This document shows positions 37,451 through 52,100 of a stretch of 64,000 nt of DNA, piece after piece. This DNA is from Avena insularis (lineage: Eukaryota > Streptophyta > Magnoliopsida > Poales > Poaceae), in assembly GCA_023614405.1 (NCBI GenBank), contig CM042688.1, positions 380,915,331-380,979,330 on the forward strand. Direction: 5' to 3'. Under the pieces are notes generated by a model, which worked only from the letters and a program-made list of their open reading frames with translations, had not been told where the DNA came from and did not search any database. Position 1 is the stretch's first letter, and the number at the start of each line of letters is the position of its first letter. A program made the translations under genes and the position numbers.

Positions 37451-40167
37451 ACATGGATCCACTAGATGTCATTGCATGTGTGTTCTTTTCATAAACCACA
37501 TGGTTCCACTAGATGTCATTGCACATGTGTTATTTTCCTAAACCACATGGATCCACTAGATGTCATTCCATGTGTGTTCTTTTCCTAAACCACATGGATC
37601 CACCGGATGTCATTGCATGTGTGTTCTTTTCCTAAACCACATGGATCCACTAGAGTCAATTCTTGTGTGTTCTTTTCATAAACCACATGGATCCACTAGA
37701 TGTCATTGCATGTGTGTTCTTTTCATAAACCACATGGTTCCACTAGATGTCATTGCATGTGTGTTCTTTTCCTAAACCACGTGGATCCACTAGATGTCAT
37801 TGCATGTGTGTTCTTTACCTAAACCTCATGGATCCACTAGAGTCATTCCACTTGTGTTGTTTTCATAAACCACATGGATCCACTAGATGTCATTTCTTGT
37901 GTGTTCTTTTCATAAACCACATGGATCCACTAGATGTCATTGCATGTGTGTTCTTTTCATAAACCACATGGATCCACTAGATGTCATTGCACATGTGTTA
38001 TTTTCCTAAACCACATGGATCCACTAGATGTCATTGCATGTGTGTTCTTTTCCTAAACCACATGGATCCACCAGATGTCATTGCATGTGTGTTCTTTTCC
38101 TAAACCACATGGATCCACTAGAGTCATTTCTTGTGTGTTCTTTTCATAAACCACATGGATCCACTAGATGTTATTGCATGTGTGTTCTTTTCATAAACCA
38201 CATGGATCCACTAGATGTCATTGCATGTGTGTTCTTTTCCTAAACCACATGGATCCACTAGATGTCATTGCATGTGTGTTCTTTACCTAAACCTCATGGA
38301 TCCACTAGAGTCATTCCATTTGTGTTCTTTTCATAAACCACATGGATCCACTAGATGTCATTGCATGTGTGTTCTTTTCATAAACCACATGGTTCCACTA
38401 GATGTCATGCATGTGTTTTCTTTTCCTAAACCACATGGATCCACTAGAGTCATTGCATGTGTGTTATTTTTATAAACCACATGGATTCACTAGATGTCAT
38501 TGCTTGTGTGTTGATTTCGTAAACCACATGGATCCACTAGATGTCATTGCATGTGTGTTCTTTCATAAACCACATGGATCCACTAGATGTCATTGGATGT
38601 TTGTTATTTCCTAAACCACATGGATCCACTAGAGTCATTCAACGTGTATTCTTTTCATCAACAACATGGATCCACCATGACATTGCATGTGTGTACTTTT
38701 CACAAACCACATGGATCTACTAGATGTCATTGCATGTGTGTTCTTTTCCTAAACCACATGGTTCCACTAGATGTCATTGCATGTGTGTTATTTTCATAAA
38801 CCACATGGATCCACTAGATGTCATTTCATGTGTGTTCTTTTCATAAACCACATAGATCCACTAGATGTCAATTAATGTGCGATCTTTCATAAACCACATG
38901 GATCCACTAGATGTCATTGCATGTGTGTTCTTTTCATAAACCACATGGATCCACTAGATGTCATTGCATGTGTGTTCTTTACCTAAACCTCATGGATCCA
39001 CTAGAGTCATTCCATTTGTGTTCTTTTCATAAACCACATGGATCCACTAGATGTCATTGCATGTGTGTTCTTTTCATAAACCACATGGTTCCACTAGATG
39101 TCATTGCATGTGTGTTCTTTTCCTAAACCACATGGATCCACTAGATGTCATTGCATGTGTGTTCTTTACCTAAACCTCATGGATCCACTAGAGTCATTCC
39201 ATTTGTGTTCTTTTCATAAACCCATGGATCCACTAGATGTCATTGCATGTGTGTTCTTTTCATAAACCACATGGATCCACTAGATGTCATTGCACATGTG
39301 TTATTTTCCTAAACCACATGGATCCACTAGATGTCATTGCATGTGTGTTCTTTTCCTAAACCACATGGATCCACCAGATGTCATTGCATGTGTGTTCTTT
39401 TCCTAAACCACATGGATCCACTAGAGTCATTTCTTGTGTGTTCTTTTCATAAACCACATGGATCCACTAGATGTTATTGCATGTGTGTTCTTTTCATAAA
39501 CCACATGGATCCACTAGATGTCATTGCATGTGTGTTCTTTTCCTAAACCACATGGATCCACTAGATGTCATTGCATGTGTGTTCTTTACCTAAACCTCAT
39601 GGATCCACTAGAGTCATTCCATTTGTGTTCTTTTCATAAACCACATGGATCCACTAGATGTCATTGCATGTGTGTTCTTTTCATAAACCACATGGTTCCA
39701 CTAGATGTCATGCATGTGTTTTCTTTTCCTAAACCACATGGATCCACTAGAGTCATTGCATGTGTGTTATTTTTATAAACCACATGGATTCACTAGATGT
39801 CATTGCTTGTGTGTTGATTTCGTAAACCACATGGATCCACTAGATGTCATTGCATGTGTGTTCTTTCATAAACCACATGGATCCACTAGATGTCATTGGA
39901 TGTTTGTTATTTCCTAAACCACATAGATCCACTAGAGTCATTCAACGTGTATTCTTTTCATCAACAACATGGATCCACTATGACATTGCATGTGTGTTCT
40001 TTTCACAAACCACATGGATCCACTAGATGTCATTGCATGTGTGTTCTTTTCCTAAACCACATGGTTCCACTAGATGTCATTGCATGTGTGTTATTTTCAT
40101 AAACCACATGGATCCACTAGATGTCATTTCATGTGTGTTCTTTTCATAAACCACATAGATCCACTAG
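37450..40167 (+). repeat. Satellite stretch dominated by tetramer repeats
   Basis: Landmarks recur every 187 bp (four monomers less one base), with occasional 234- and 281-bp steps. This suggests local amplification of a tetramer on top of the larger units. A marker monomer lies near 38866. Confidence 0.7.
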
Positions 40168-43100
40168 ATGTCAATTAATGTGCGATCTTTCATAAACCAC
40201 ATGGATCCACTAGATGCCATTGCAATTTTTGTTCTTTTCCTAAACCACATAGATCCACTAGATTCATTCAACGTGTGTTCTTTTCATAAAACACATGGAT
40301 CCACTAGATGTCATTGCATTTGTGTTCTTTTTACAAACCACATGGATCCACTAGATGTCATTGCACGTTTGTTTTTTCTAATCCACATGGATCCACTAGA
40401 GTCATTTCATGTGTGTTCTTTTACTAAACCACATGTATCCACTAGATGTCATTGCATGTGTGTTCTTTTTCTAAACCACATGGATCCACTAGAGTCATTG
40501 CATGTGTGTTATTTTCATAAACCACATGGATCCACTAGATGTCATTGCATGTGTGTTCATTTCCTAAACCACATGGATCCACTAGATGTCATTGCATGTG
40601 TGTTCTTTTCATAAACCACATGGTTCCACTAGATGGCATGCATGTGTGTCGTTTTCTTAAACCACATGGATCCACTAGATTCATTGCATGTGTGTTATTT
40701 TTATAAACCACATGGATTCACAAGATGTCATTACTTGTGTGTTGATTTCATAAACCACATGGATCCACTAGATGTCATTGCATGTGTGTTCTTTCATCAA
40801 CCACATGGATCCACTAGATGTCGTTGGATGTTTGTTATTTTCCTAAACCTCATGGATCCACTAGAGTCATTCAACGTGTGCTCTTTTTATAAACAACATG
40901 GATCCACTAGATGACATTGCATGTGTGTTCTTTTCACAAACCACATGGATCCACTAGATGTCATTGCAAGTGTGTTCTTTTCCTAAACCACATGGTTACA
41001 CTAGATGTCATTGCATGTGTGTTCTTTTCATAAACCACATGGATCCACTAGATGTCATTTCATGTGTGATCTTTTCATAAACCACATAGATCCACTAGAT
41101 GTCAATTAATGTGCGATCTTTCATAAACCACATGGATCCACTAGATGCAATTGCAATTTTTGTTCTTTTCCTAAACCACATGGATCCACTAGATGTCATT
41201 GTATGTGTGTTCTTTACCTAAACCTCATGGATCCACTAGATTCATTCCATTTGTGTTCTTTTCATAAACCACATGGATCCACTAGATGTCATTTCTTGTG
41301 TGTTCTTTTCATAAACCACATGGATCCACTAGATGTCATTGCATGTGTGTTCTTTTCATAAACCACATGGATCCACTAGATGTCATTGCACATGTGTTAT
41401 TTTCCTAAACCACATGGATCCACTAGATGTCATTGCATGTGTGTTCTTTTCCTAAACCACATGGATCCACCAGATGTCATTGCATGTGTGTTCTTTTCCT
41501 AAACCACATGGATCCACTAGAGTCATTTCTTGTGTGTTCTTTTCATAAACCACATGGATCCACTAGATGTTATTGCATGTGTGTTCTTTTCATAAACCAC
41601 AAGGATCCACTAGATGTCATTGCATGTGTGTTCTTTTCCTAAACCACATGGATCCACTAGATGTCATTGCATGTGTGGTCTTTACCTAAACCTCATGGAT
41701 CCACTAGAGTCATTCCATTTGTGTTCTTTTCATAAACCACATGGATCCACTAGATGTCATTGCATGTGTGTTCTTTTCATAAACCACATGGTTCCACTAG
41801 ATGTCATGCATGTGTTTTCTTTTCCTAAACCACATGGATCCACTAGAGTCATTGCATGTGTGTTATTTTTATAAACCACATGGATTCACTAGATGTCATT
41901 GCTTGTGTGTTGATTTCGTAAACCACATGGATCCACTAGATGTCATTGCATGTCTGTTCTTTCATAAACCACATGGATCCACTAGATGTCATTGGATGTT
42001 TGTTATTTCCTAAACCACATGGATCCACTAGAGTCATTCAACGTGTATTCTTTTCATCAACAACATGGATCCACTATGACATTGCATGTGTGTTCTTTTC
42101 ACAAACCACATGGATCCACTAGATGTCATTGCATGTGTGTTCTTTTCCTAAACCACATGGTTCCACTAGATGTCATTGCATGTGTGTTCTTTTCATAAAC
42201 CACATGGATCCACTAGATGTCATTCCATGTGTGTTCTTTTCATAAACCACATAGATCCACTAGATGTCAATTAATGTGCGATCTTTCATAAACCACATGG
42301 ATCCACTAGATGCCATTGCAATTTTTGTTCTTTTCCTAAACCACATAGATCCACTAGATTCATTCAACGTGTGTTCTTTTCATAAAACACATGGATCCAC
42401 TAGATGTCATTGCATTTGTGTTCTTTTTACAAACCACATGTATCAACTAGAAGTCATTGCATGTTTGTTTTTTCTAATCCACATGGATCCACTAGAGTCA
42501 TTTCATGTGTGTTCTTTTACTAAACCACATGTATCCACTAGATGTCATTGCATGTGTGTTCTTTTTCTAAACCACATGGATCCACTAGAGTCATTGCATG
42601 TGTGTTATTTTCATAAACCACATGGATCCACTAGATGTCATTGCATGTGTGTTCATTTCCTAAACCACATGGATCCACTAGATGTCATTGCATGTGTGTT
42701 CTTTTCATAAACCACATGGTTCCACTAGATGGCATGCATGTGTGTTGTTTTCTTAAACCACATGGATCCACTAGATTCATTGCATGTGTGTTATTTTTAT
42801 AAACCACATGGATTCACTAGATGTCATTACTTGTGTGTTGATTTCATAAACCACATGGATCCACTAGATGTCATTGCATGTGTGTTCTTTCATAAACCAC
42901 ATGGATCCACTAGATGTCATTGGATGTTTGTTATTTTCCTAAACCTCATGGATCCACTAGAGTCATTCAACGTGTGCTCTTTTTATAAACAACATGGATC
43001 CACTAGATGACATTGCATGTGTGTTCTTTTCACAAACCACATGGATCCACTAGATGTCATTGCATGTGTGTTCTTTTCCTAAACCACATGGTTACACTAG

Positions 43101-46100
43101 ATGTCATTGCATGTGTGTTCTTTTCATAAACCACATGGATCCACTAGATGTCATTTCATGTGTGTTCTTTTCATAAACCACATAGATCCACTAGATGTCA
43201 ATTAATGTGCGATCTTTCATAAACCACATGGATCCACTAGATGCAATTGCAATTTTTGTTCTTTTCCTAAACCACATGGATCCACTAGATGTCATTGCAT
43301 GTGTGTTCTTTACCTAAACCTCATGGATCCACTAGATTCATTCCATTTGTGTTCTTTTCATAAACCACATGGATCCACTAGATGTCATTTCTTGTGTGTT
43401 CTTTTCATAAACCACATGGATCCACTAGATGTCATTGCATGTGTGTTCTTTTCATAAACCACATGGATCCACTAGATGTCATTGCACATGTGTTATTTTC
43501 CTAAACCACATGGATCCACTAGATGTCATTGCATGTGTGTTCTTTTCCTAAACCACATGGATCCACCAGATGTCATTGCATGTGCGTTCTTTTCCTAAAC
43601 CACATGGATCCACTAGAGTCATTTCTTGTGTGTTCTTTTCATAAACCACATGGATCCACTAGATGTCATTGCATGTGTGTTCTTTTCATAAACCACATGG
43701 ATCCGCTAGATGTCATTGCATGTGTGTTCTTTTCCTAAACCACATGGATACACTAGATGTCATTGCATGTGTGTTCTTTACCTAAACCTCATGGATCCAC
43801 TAGAGTCATTCCATTTGTGTTCTTTTCATAAACCGCATGGATCCACTATATGTCATTGAATGTGTGTTCTTTTCATAAACCACATGGTTCCACTAGATGT
43901 CATGCATGTGTTTTCTTTTCCTAAACCACATGGATCCACTAGAGTCATTGCATGTGTGTTATTTTTATAAACCACATGGATTCACTAGATGTCATTGCTT
44001 GTGTGTTGATTTCGCAAACCACATGGATCCACTAGATGTCATTGCATGTGTGTTCTTTCATAAACCACATGGATCCACTAGATGTCATTGGATGTTTGTT
44101 ATTTCCTAAACCACATGGATCCACTAGAGTCATTCAACGTGTATTCTTTTCATCAACAACATGGATCCACTATGACATTGCATGCGTGTTCTTTTCACAA
44201 ACCACATGGATCCACTAGATGTCATTGCATGTGTGTTCTTTTCCTAAACCACATGGTTCCACTAGATGTCATTGCATGTGTGTTCTTTTCATAAACCACA
44301 TGGATCCACTAGATGTCATTTCATGTGTGTTGTTTTCATAAACCACATAGATCCACTAGATGTCAATTAATGTGCGATCTTTCATAAACCACATGGATCC
44401 ACTAGATTCCATTGCAATTTTTGTTCTTTTCCTAAACCACATAGATCCACTAGATTCATTCAACGTGTGTTCTTTTCATAAACCACATGGATCCACTAGA
44501 TGTCATTGCATTTGTGTTCTTTTCACAAACCACATGGATCCACTAGATGTCATTGCATGTTTTTTTTAATCCACATAGATCCACTAGAGTCACTTCATGT
44601 GTGTTCTTTCACTAAACCACATGTATCCACTAGATGTCATTGCAAGTGTGTTCTTTTAATAAACCACATGGATCCACTAGAGTCATTGCATGTGTGTTAT
44701 TTTCATAAACCACATGGATCCACTAGATGTCATTGCATGTGTGTTCATTTCCTAAACCACATGGATCCACTAGATGTCATTGCATGTGTGTTCTTTTCAA
44801 AAACCACATGGTTCCACTAGATGGCATGCATGTGTGTCGTTTTCTTAAACCACATGGATCAACTAGATTCATTGCATGTGTGTTATTTTTATAAACCACA
44901 TGGATTCACTAGATGTCATTGCTTGTGTGTTGATTTCATAAACCACATGGATCCACTAGATGTCATTGCATGTGTGTTCTTTCATAAACCACATGGATCC
45001 ACTAGATGTCATTGGATGTTTGTTATTTCCTAAACCTCATGGATCCACTAGAGTCATTCAACGTGTGCTCTTTTTATAAACAACATGGATCCACTAGATG
45101 ACATTGCGTGTGTGTTCTTTTCACAAACCACATGGATCCACTAGATGTCATTGCATGTGTGTTCTTTTCCTAAACCACATGGTTACACTAGATGTCATTG
45201 CATGTGTGTTCTTTTCATAAACCACATGGATCCACTAGATGTCATTTCATGTGTGTTCTTTTCATAAACCACATAGATCCACTAGATGTCAATTAATGTG
45301 CGATCTTTCATAAACCACATGGATCCACTAGATGCAATTGCAATTTTTGTTCTTTTCCTAAACCACATGGATCCACTAGATGTCATTGCATGTGTGTTCT
45401 TTACCTAAACCTCATGGATCCACTAGATTCATTCCATTTGTGTTCTTTTCATAAACCACATGGATCCACTAGATGTCATTTCTTGTGTGTTCTTTTCATA
45501 AACCACATGGATCCACTAGATGTCATTGCATGTGTGTTCTTTTCATAAACCACATGGATCCACTAGATGTCATTGCACATGTGTTATTTTCCTAAACCAC
45601 ATGGATCCACTAGATGTCATTGCATGTGTGTTCTTTTCCTAAACCACATGGATCCACAAGATGTCATTGCATGTGCGTTCTTTTCCTAAACCACATGGAT
45701 CCACTAGAGTCATTTCTTGTGTGTTCTTTTCATAAACCACATGGATCCACTAGATGTCATTGCATGTGTGTTCTTTTCATAAACCACATGGATCCGCTAG
45801 ATGTCATTGCATGTGTGTTCTTTTCCTAAACCACATGGATACACTAGATGTCATTGCATGTGTGTTCTTTACCTAAACCTCATGGATCCACTAGAGTCAT
45901 TCCATTTGTGTTCTTTTCATAAACCACATGGATCCACTATATGTCATTGCATGTGTGTTCTTTTCATAAACCACATGGTTCCACTAGATGTCATGCATGT
46001 GTTTTCTTTTCCTAAACCACATGGATCCACTAGAGTCATTGCATGTGTGTTAATTTGATAAACCACATGGATTCACTAGATGTCATTGCTTGTGTGTTGA

Positions 46101-49100
46101 TTTCGCAAACCACATGGATCCACTAGATGTCATTGCATGTGTGTTCTTTCATAAACCACATGGATCCACTAGATGTCATTGGATGTTTGTTATTTCCTAA
46201 ACCACATGGATCCACTAGAGTCATTCAACGTGTATTCTTTTCATCAACAACATGGATCCACTATGACATTGCATGCGTGTTCTTTTCACAAACCACATGG
46301 ATCCACTAGATGTCATTGCATGTGTGTTCTTTTCCTAAACCACATGGTTCCACTAGATGTCATTGCATGTGTGTTCTTTTCATAAACCACATGGATCCAC
46401 TAGATGTCATTTCATGTGTGTTCTTTTCATAAACCACATAGATCCACTAGATGTCAATTAATGTGCGATCTTTCATAAACCACATGGATCCACTAGATGC
46501 CATTGCAATTTTTGTTCTTTTCCTAAACCACATAGATCCACTAGATTCATTCAACGTGTGTTCTTTTCATAAACCACATGGATCCACTAGATGTCATTGC
46601 ATTTGTGTTCTTTTTACAAACCACATGGATCCACTAGATGTCATTGCATGTTTGTTTTTTCTAATCCACATGGATCCACTAGAGTCATTTCATGTGTGTT
46701 CTTTTACTAAACCACATGTATCCACTAGATGTCATTGCAAGTGTGTTCTTTTAATAAACCACATGGATCCACTAGAGTCATTGCATGTGTGTTATTTTCA
46801 TAAACCACATGGATCCACTAGATGTCATTGCATGTGTGTTCATTTCCTAAACCACATGGATCCACTAGATGTCATTGCATGTGTGTTCTTTTCAAAAACC
46901 ACATGGTTCCACTAGATGGCATGCATGTGTGTCGTTTTCTTAAACCACATGGATCAACTAGATTCATTGCATGTGTGTTATTTTTATAAACCACATGGAT
47001 TCACTAGATGTCATTGCTTGTGTGTTGATTTCATAAACCACATGGATCCACTAGATGTCATTGCATGTGTGTTCTTTCATAAACCACATGGATCCACTAG
47101 ATGTCATTGGATGTTTGTTATTTCCTAAACCTCATGGATCCACTAGAGTCATTCAACGTGTGCTCTTTTTATAAACAACATGGATCCACTAGATGACATT
47201 GCGTGTGTGTTCTTTTCACAAACCACATGGATCCACTAGATGTCATTGCATGTGTGTTATTTTCCTAAACCACATGGTTACACTAGATGTCATTGCATGT
47301 GTGTTCTTTTCATAAACCACATGGATCCACTAGATGTCATTTCATGTGTGTTCTTTTCATAAACCACATAGATCCACTAGATGTCAATTAATGTGCGATC
47401 TTTCATAAACCACATGGATCCACTAGATGCAATTGCAATTTTTGTTCTTTTCCTAAACCACATGGATCCACTAGATGTCATTGCATGTGTGTTCTTTACC
47501 TAAACCTCATGGATCCACTAGAGTCATTCCATTTGTGTTCTTTTCATAAACCACATGGATCCACTAGATGTCATTTCTTGTGTGTTCTTTTCATAAACCA
47601 CATGGATCCACTAGATGTCATTGCATGTGTGTTCTTTTCATAAACCACATGGATCCACGAGATGTCATTGCACATGTGTTATTTTCCTAAACCACATGGA
47701 TCCACTAGATGTCATTGCATGTGTGTTCTTTTCCTAAACCACATGGATCCACCAGATGTCATTGCATGTGTGTTCTTTTCCTAAACCACATGGATCCACT
47801 AGAGTCATTTCTTGTGTGTTCTTTTCATAAACCACATGGATCCACTAGATGTCATTGCATGTGTGTTCTTTTCATAAACCACATGGATCCACTAGATGTC
47901 ATTGCATGTGTGTTCTTTTCCTAAACCACATGGATCCACTAGATGTCATTGCATGTGTGTTCTTTACCTAAACCTCATGGATCCACTAGAGTCATTCCAT
48001 TTGTGTTCTTTTCATAAACCACATGGATCCACTAGATGTCATTGCATGTGTGTTCTTTTCATAAACCACATGGTTCCACTAGATGTCATGCATGTGTTTT
48101 CTTTTCCTAAACCACATGGATCCACTAGAGTCGTTGCATGTGTGTTATTTCCATAAACTACATGGATTCACTAGATGTCATTGCTTGTGTGTTGATTTCG
48201 TAAACCACATGGATCCACTAGATGTCATTGCATGTGTGTTCTTTCATAAACCACATGGATCCACTAGATGTCATTGGATGTTTGTTATTTCCTAAACCAC
48301 ATGGATCCACTAGAGTCATTCAACGTGTATTCTTTTCATCAACAACATGGATCCACAAGATGTCATTGCATGTGTGTTCTTTTCACAAACCACATGGATC
48401 CACTAGATGTCATTGCATGTGTGTTCTTTTCCTAAACCACATGGTTCCACTAGATGTCATTGCATGTGTGTTCTTTTCATAAACCACATGGATCCACTAG
48501 ATGTCATTTCATGTGTGTTCTTTTCATAAACCACATAGATCCACACGATGTCAACTAATGCGATCTTTCATAAACCACATGGATCCACTAGATGTGATTG
48601 CATTTTTGTTCTTTTCCTAAACCACATAGATCCACTAGATTCATTCAACGTGTGTTCTTTTCATAAACCACATGGATCCACTAGATGTCATTGCATTTGT
48701 GTTCTTTCATAAACCACATGGATCCACTAGATGTCATTGCATGTTTGTTTTTTCTAATCCACATGGATCCACTAGAGTCATTTCATGTGTGTTCTTTTAC
48801 TAAACCACATGTATCCACTAGATGTCATTGCATGTGTGTTCTTTTAATAAACCACATGGATCCACTAGAGTCATTGCATGTGTGTTATTTTCATAAACCA
48901 CATGGATCCACTAGATGTCATTGCATGTGTGTTCATTTCCTAAACCACATGGATCCACTAGATGTCATTGCATGTGTGTTCTTTTCAAAAACCACATGGT
49001 TCCACTAGATGGCATGCATGTGTCGTTTTCTTAAACCACATGGATCCACTAGATTCATTGCATGTGTGTTATTTTATAAACCACATGGATTCACTAGATG

Positions 49101-52100
49101 TCATTGCTTGTGTGTTGATTTCATAAACCACATGGATCCACTAGATGTCATTGCATGTGTGTTCTTTCATAAACCACATGGATCCACTAGATGTCATTGG
49201 ATGTTTGTTATTTTCCTAAACCTCATGGATCCACTAGAGTCATTCAACGTGTGCTCTTTTTATAAACAACATGGATCCACTAGATGACATTGCGTGTGTG
49301 TTCTTTTCACAAACCACATGGATCCACTAGATGTCATTGCATGTGTGTTATTTTCCTAAACCACATGGTTACACTAGATGTCATTGCATGTGTGTTCTTT
49401 TCATAAACCACATGGATCCACTAGATGTCATTTCATGTGTGTTCTTTTCATAAACCACATAGATCCACTAGATGTCAATTAATGTGCGATCTTTCATAAA
49501 CCACATGGATCCACTAGATGCAATTGCAATTTTTGTTCTTTTCCTAAACCACATGGATCCACTAGATGTCATTGCATGTGTGTTCTTTTCATAAACCACA
49601 TGGATCCACTAGATGTCATTGCATGTGTGTTCTTTTTACAAACCACATGGATCCACTAGATGTCATTGCATGTTTGTTTTTTTCTAATCCACATGGATCC
49701 ACTAGAGTCATTTCATGTGTGTTATTTTACTAAACCACACGGAGCCACTAGATGCAAATGCATGTGTGTTCTTTTTCTAAACCACATGGATCCACTAGAG
49801 TCATTTCATGTGTGTTCTTTTCATAAACCACATGGATCCACTAGATGTCATTGCATGTGTGTTCTTTTCCTAAACCACATGGATCCAGTAGAGTCATTTC
49901 GTGTGTGTTCTTTTCATTAACCACATGGATCCAATAGATTTCATTACATGAGTATTCTTTTAATAAACCACATGGATCCACTAGATGTCATTGCATGTGT
50001 GATATTTTCATAAACCGCATGGATCCACTAGAATTCATTGCATGTCTGTTCTTTTCATAAACCACATGGATCCACTAGATGTAATTGCACGAGTGTTCTT
50101 TTCCTAAACCACAAGGATCCACTAGAGTCATTCTATATGTGTTGTTTTCATAAACCACATGGATCCACAATATGTCATGGCATGTGTTCTTTTCATAAAC
50201 CACATGGATCCACTAGATGTTATTGGATGTGTGTTCTTTTCATAAACCACATGGATGCACTAGATGTCATTGCATGTGTGTTGTTTTCCTAAACCTCATG
50301 GATACACTAGAGTCATTGCACATGTGTTATTTTCCTAAACCACATGGATCCACTAGATGTCATTGCATGTGAGTTCTTTTCCTAAACCACATGGATCCAC
50401 CAGATGTCATTGCATGTGTGTTCTTTTCCTAAACCACATGGATCCACTAGAGTCATTTCTTGTGTGTTCTTTTCATAAACCACATGGATCCACTAGATGT
50501 CATTGCATGTGTGTTCTTTTCATAAACCACATGGATCCACTAGATGTCATTGCATGTGTGTTCTTTTCATAAACCACATGGTTCCACTAGATGGCATGCA
50601 TGTGTGTCGTTTTCTTAAACCACATGGATCCACTAGATTCATTGCATGTGTGTTATTTTTATAAACCACATGAATTCACTAGATGTCATTGCTTGTGTGT
50701 TGATTTCGTAAACCACATGGATCCACTATATGTCATTGCATGTGTGTTCTTTTCATAAACCACATAGATCCACTAGATGTCAATTAATGTGCGATCTTTC
50801 ATAAACCACATGGATCCACTAGATGTCATTGCATTTTTGTTCTTTTCCTAAACCACATGGATCCACTAGATTCATTCAACGTGTGTTCTTTTCATAAAAC
50901 ACATGGATCCACTAGATGTCATTGCATTTGTGTTCTTTTTACAAACCACATGTATCCACTAGATGTCATTGCATGTTTGTTTTTTCTAATCCACATGGAT
51001 CCACTAGAGTCATTTCATGTGTGTTCTTTTACTAAATCACATGTATCCACTAGATGTCATTGCATGTGTGTTCTTTTTCTAAACCACATGGATCCACTAG
51101 ATGACATTGCATGTGTTTCCTTTTCCTAAACCACATGGATACACTAGATGTCATTGCATGTGTGTTCATTTCCTAAACCACATGGATCCACTAGATGTCA
51201 TTGCATGTGTGTTCTTTTCATAAACCACATGGTTCCACTAGATGGCATGCATGTGTGTCGTTTTCTTAAACCACATGGATCCACTAGATTCATTGCATGT
51301 GTGTTATTTTTATAAACCACATGGATTCACTAGATGTCATTGCTTGTGTGTTGATTTCATAAACCACATGGATCCACTAGATGTCATTGCATGTGTGTTC
51401 TTTCATAAACCACATGGATCCACTAGATGTCATTGGATGTTTGTTATTTTCCTAAATCTCATGGATCCACTAGAGTCATTCAACGTGTGCTCTTTTATAA
51501 ACCACATGGATCCACTAGATGACATTGCATGTGTGTTCTTTTCACAAACCACATGGATCCACTAGATGTCATTGCATGTGTGTTCTTTTCCTAAACCACA
51601 TGGATCCACTAGATGTCATTGCATGTGTGTTCTTTTCATAAAACACATGGATCCACTAGATGTCATTTCATGTGTGTTCTTTTCATAAACCACATAGATC
51701 CACTAGATGTCAATTAATGTGCGATCTTTCATAAACCACATGGATCCACTAGATGCAATTGCAATTTTTGTTCTTTTCCTAAACCACATGGATCCACTAG
51801 ATGTCATTGCATGTGTGTTCTTTTCATAAACCACATGGATCCACTAGATTCATTGCATTTGTGTTCTTTTCATAAACCACATGGATCCACTAGATGTCAT
51901 TTCATGTGTGTTCTTTTCATAAACCACATGGATCCACTAGATGTCATTGCATGTGTGTTTTTCCCAAACCACATGGATCCACTAGATGTCATTTCACATG
52001 TGTTATTTTCCTAAACCACATGGATCCACTAGATGTCATTGCATGTGTGTTCTTTTCCTAAACCACATGGATCCACCAGATGTCATTGCATGTGTGTTCT

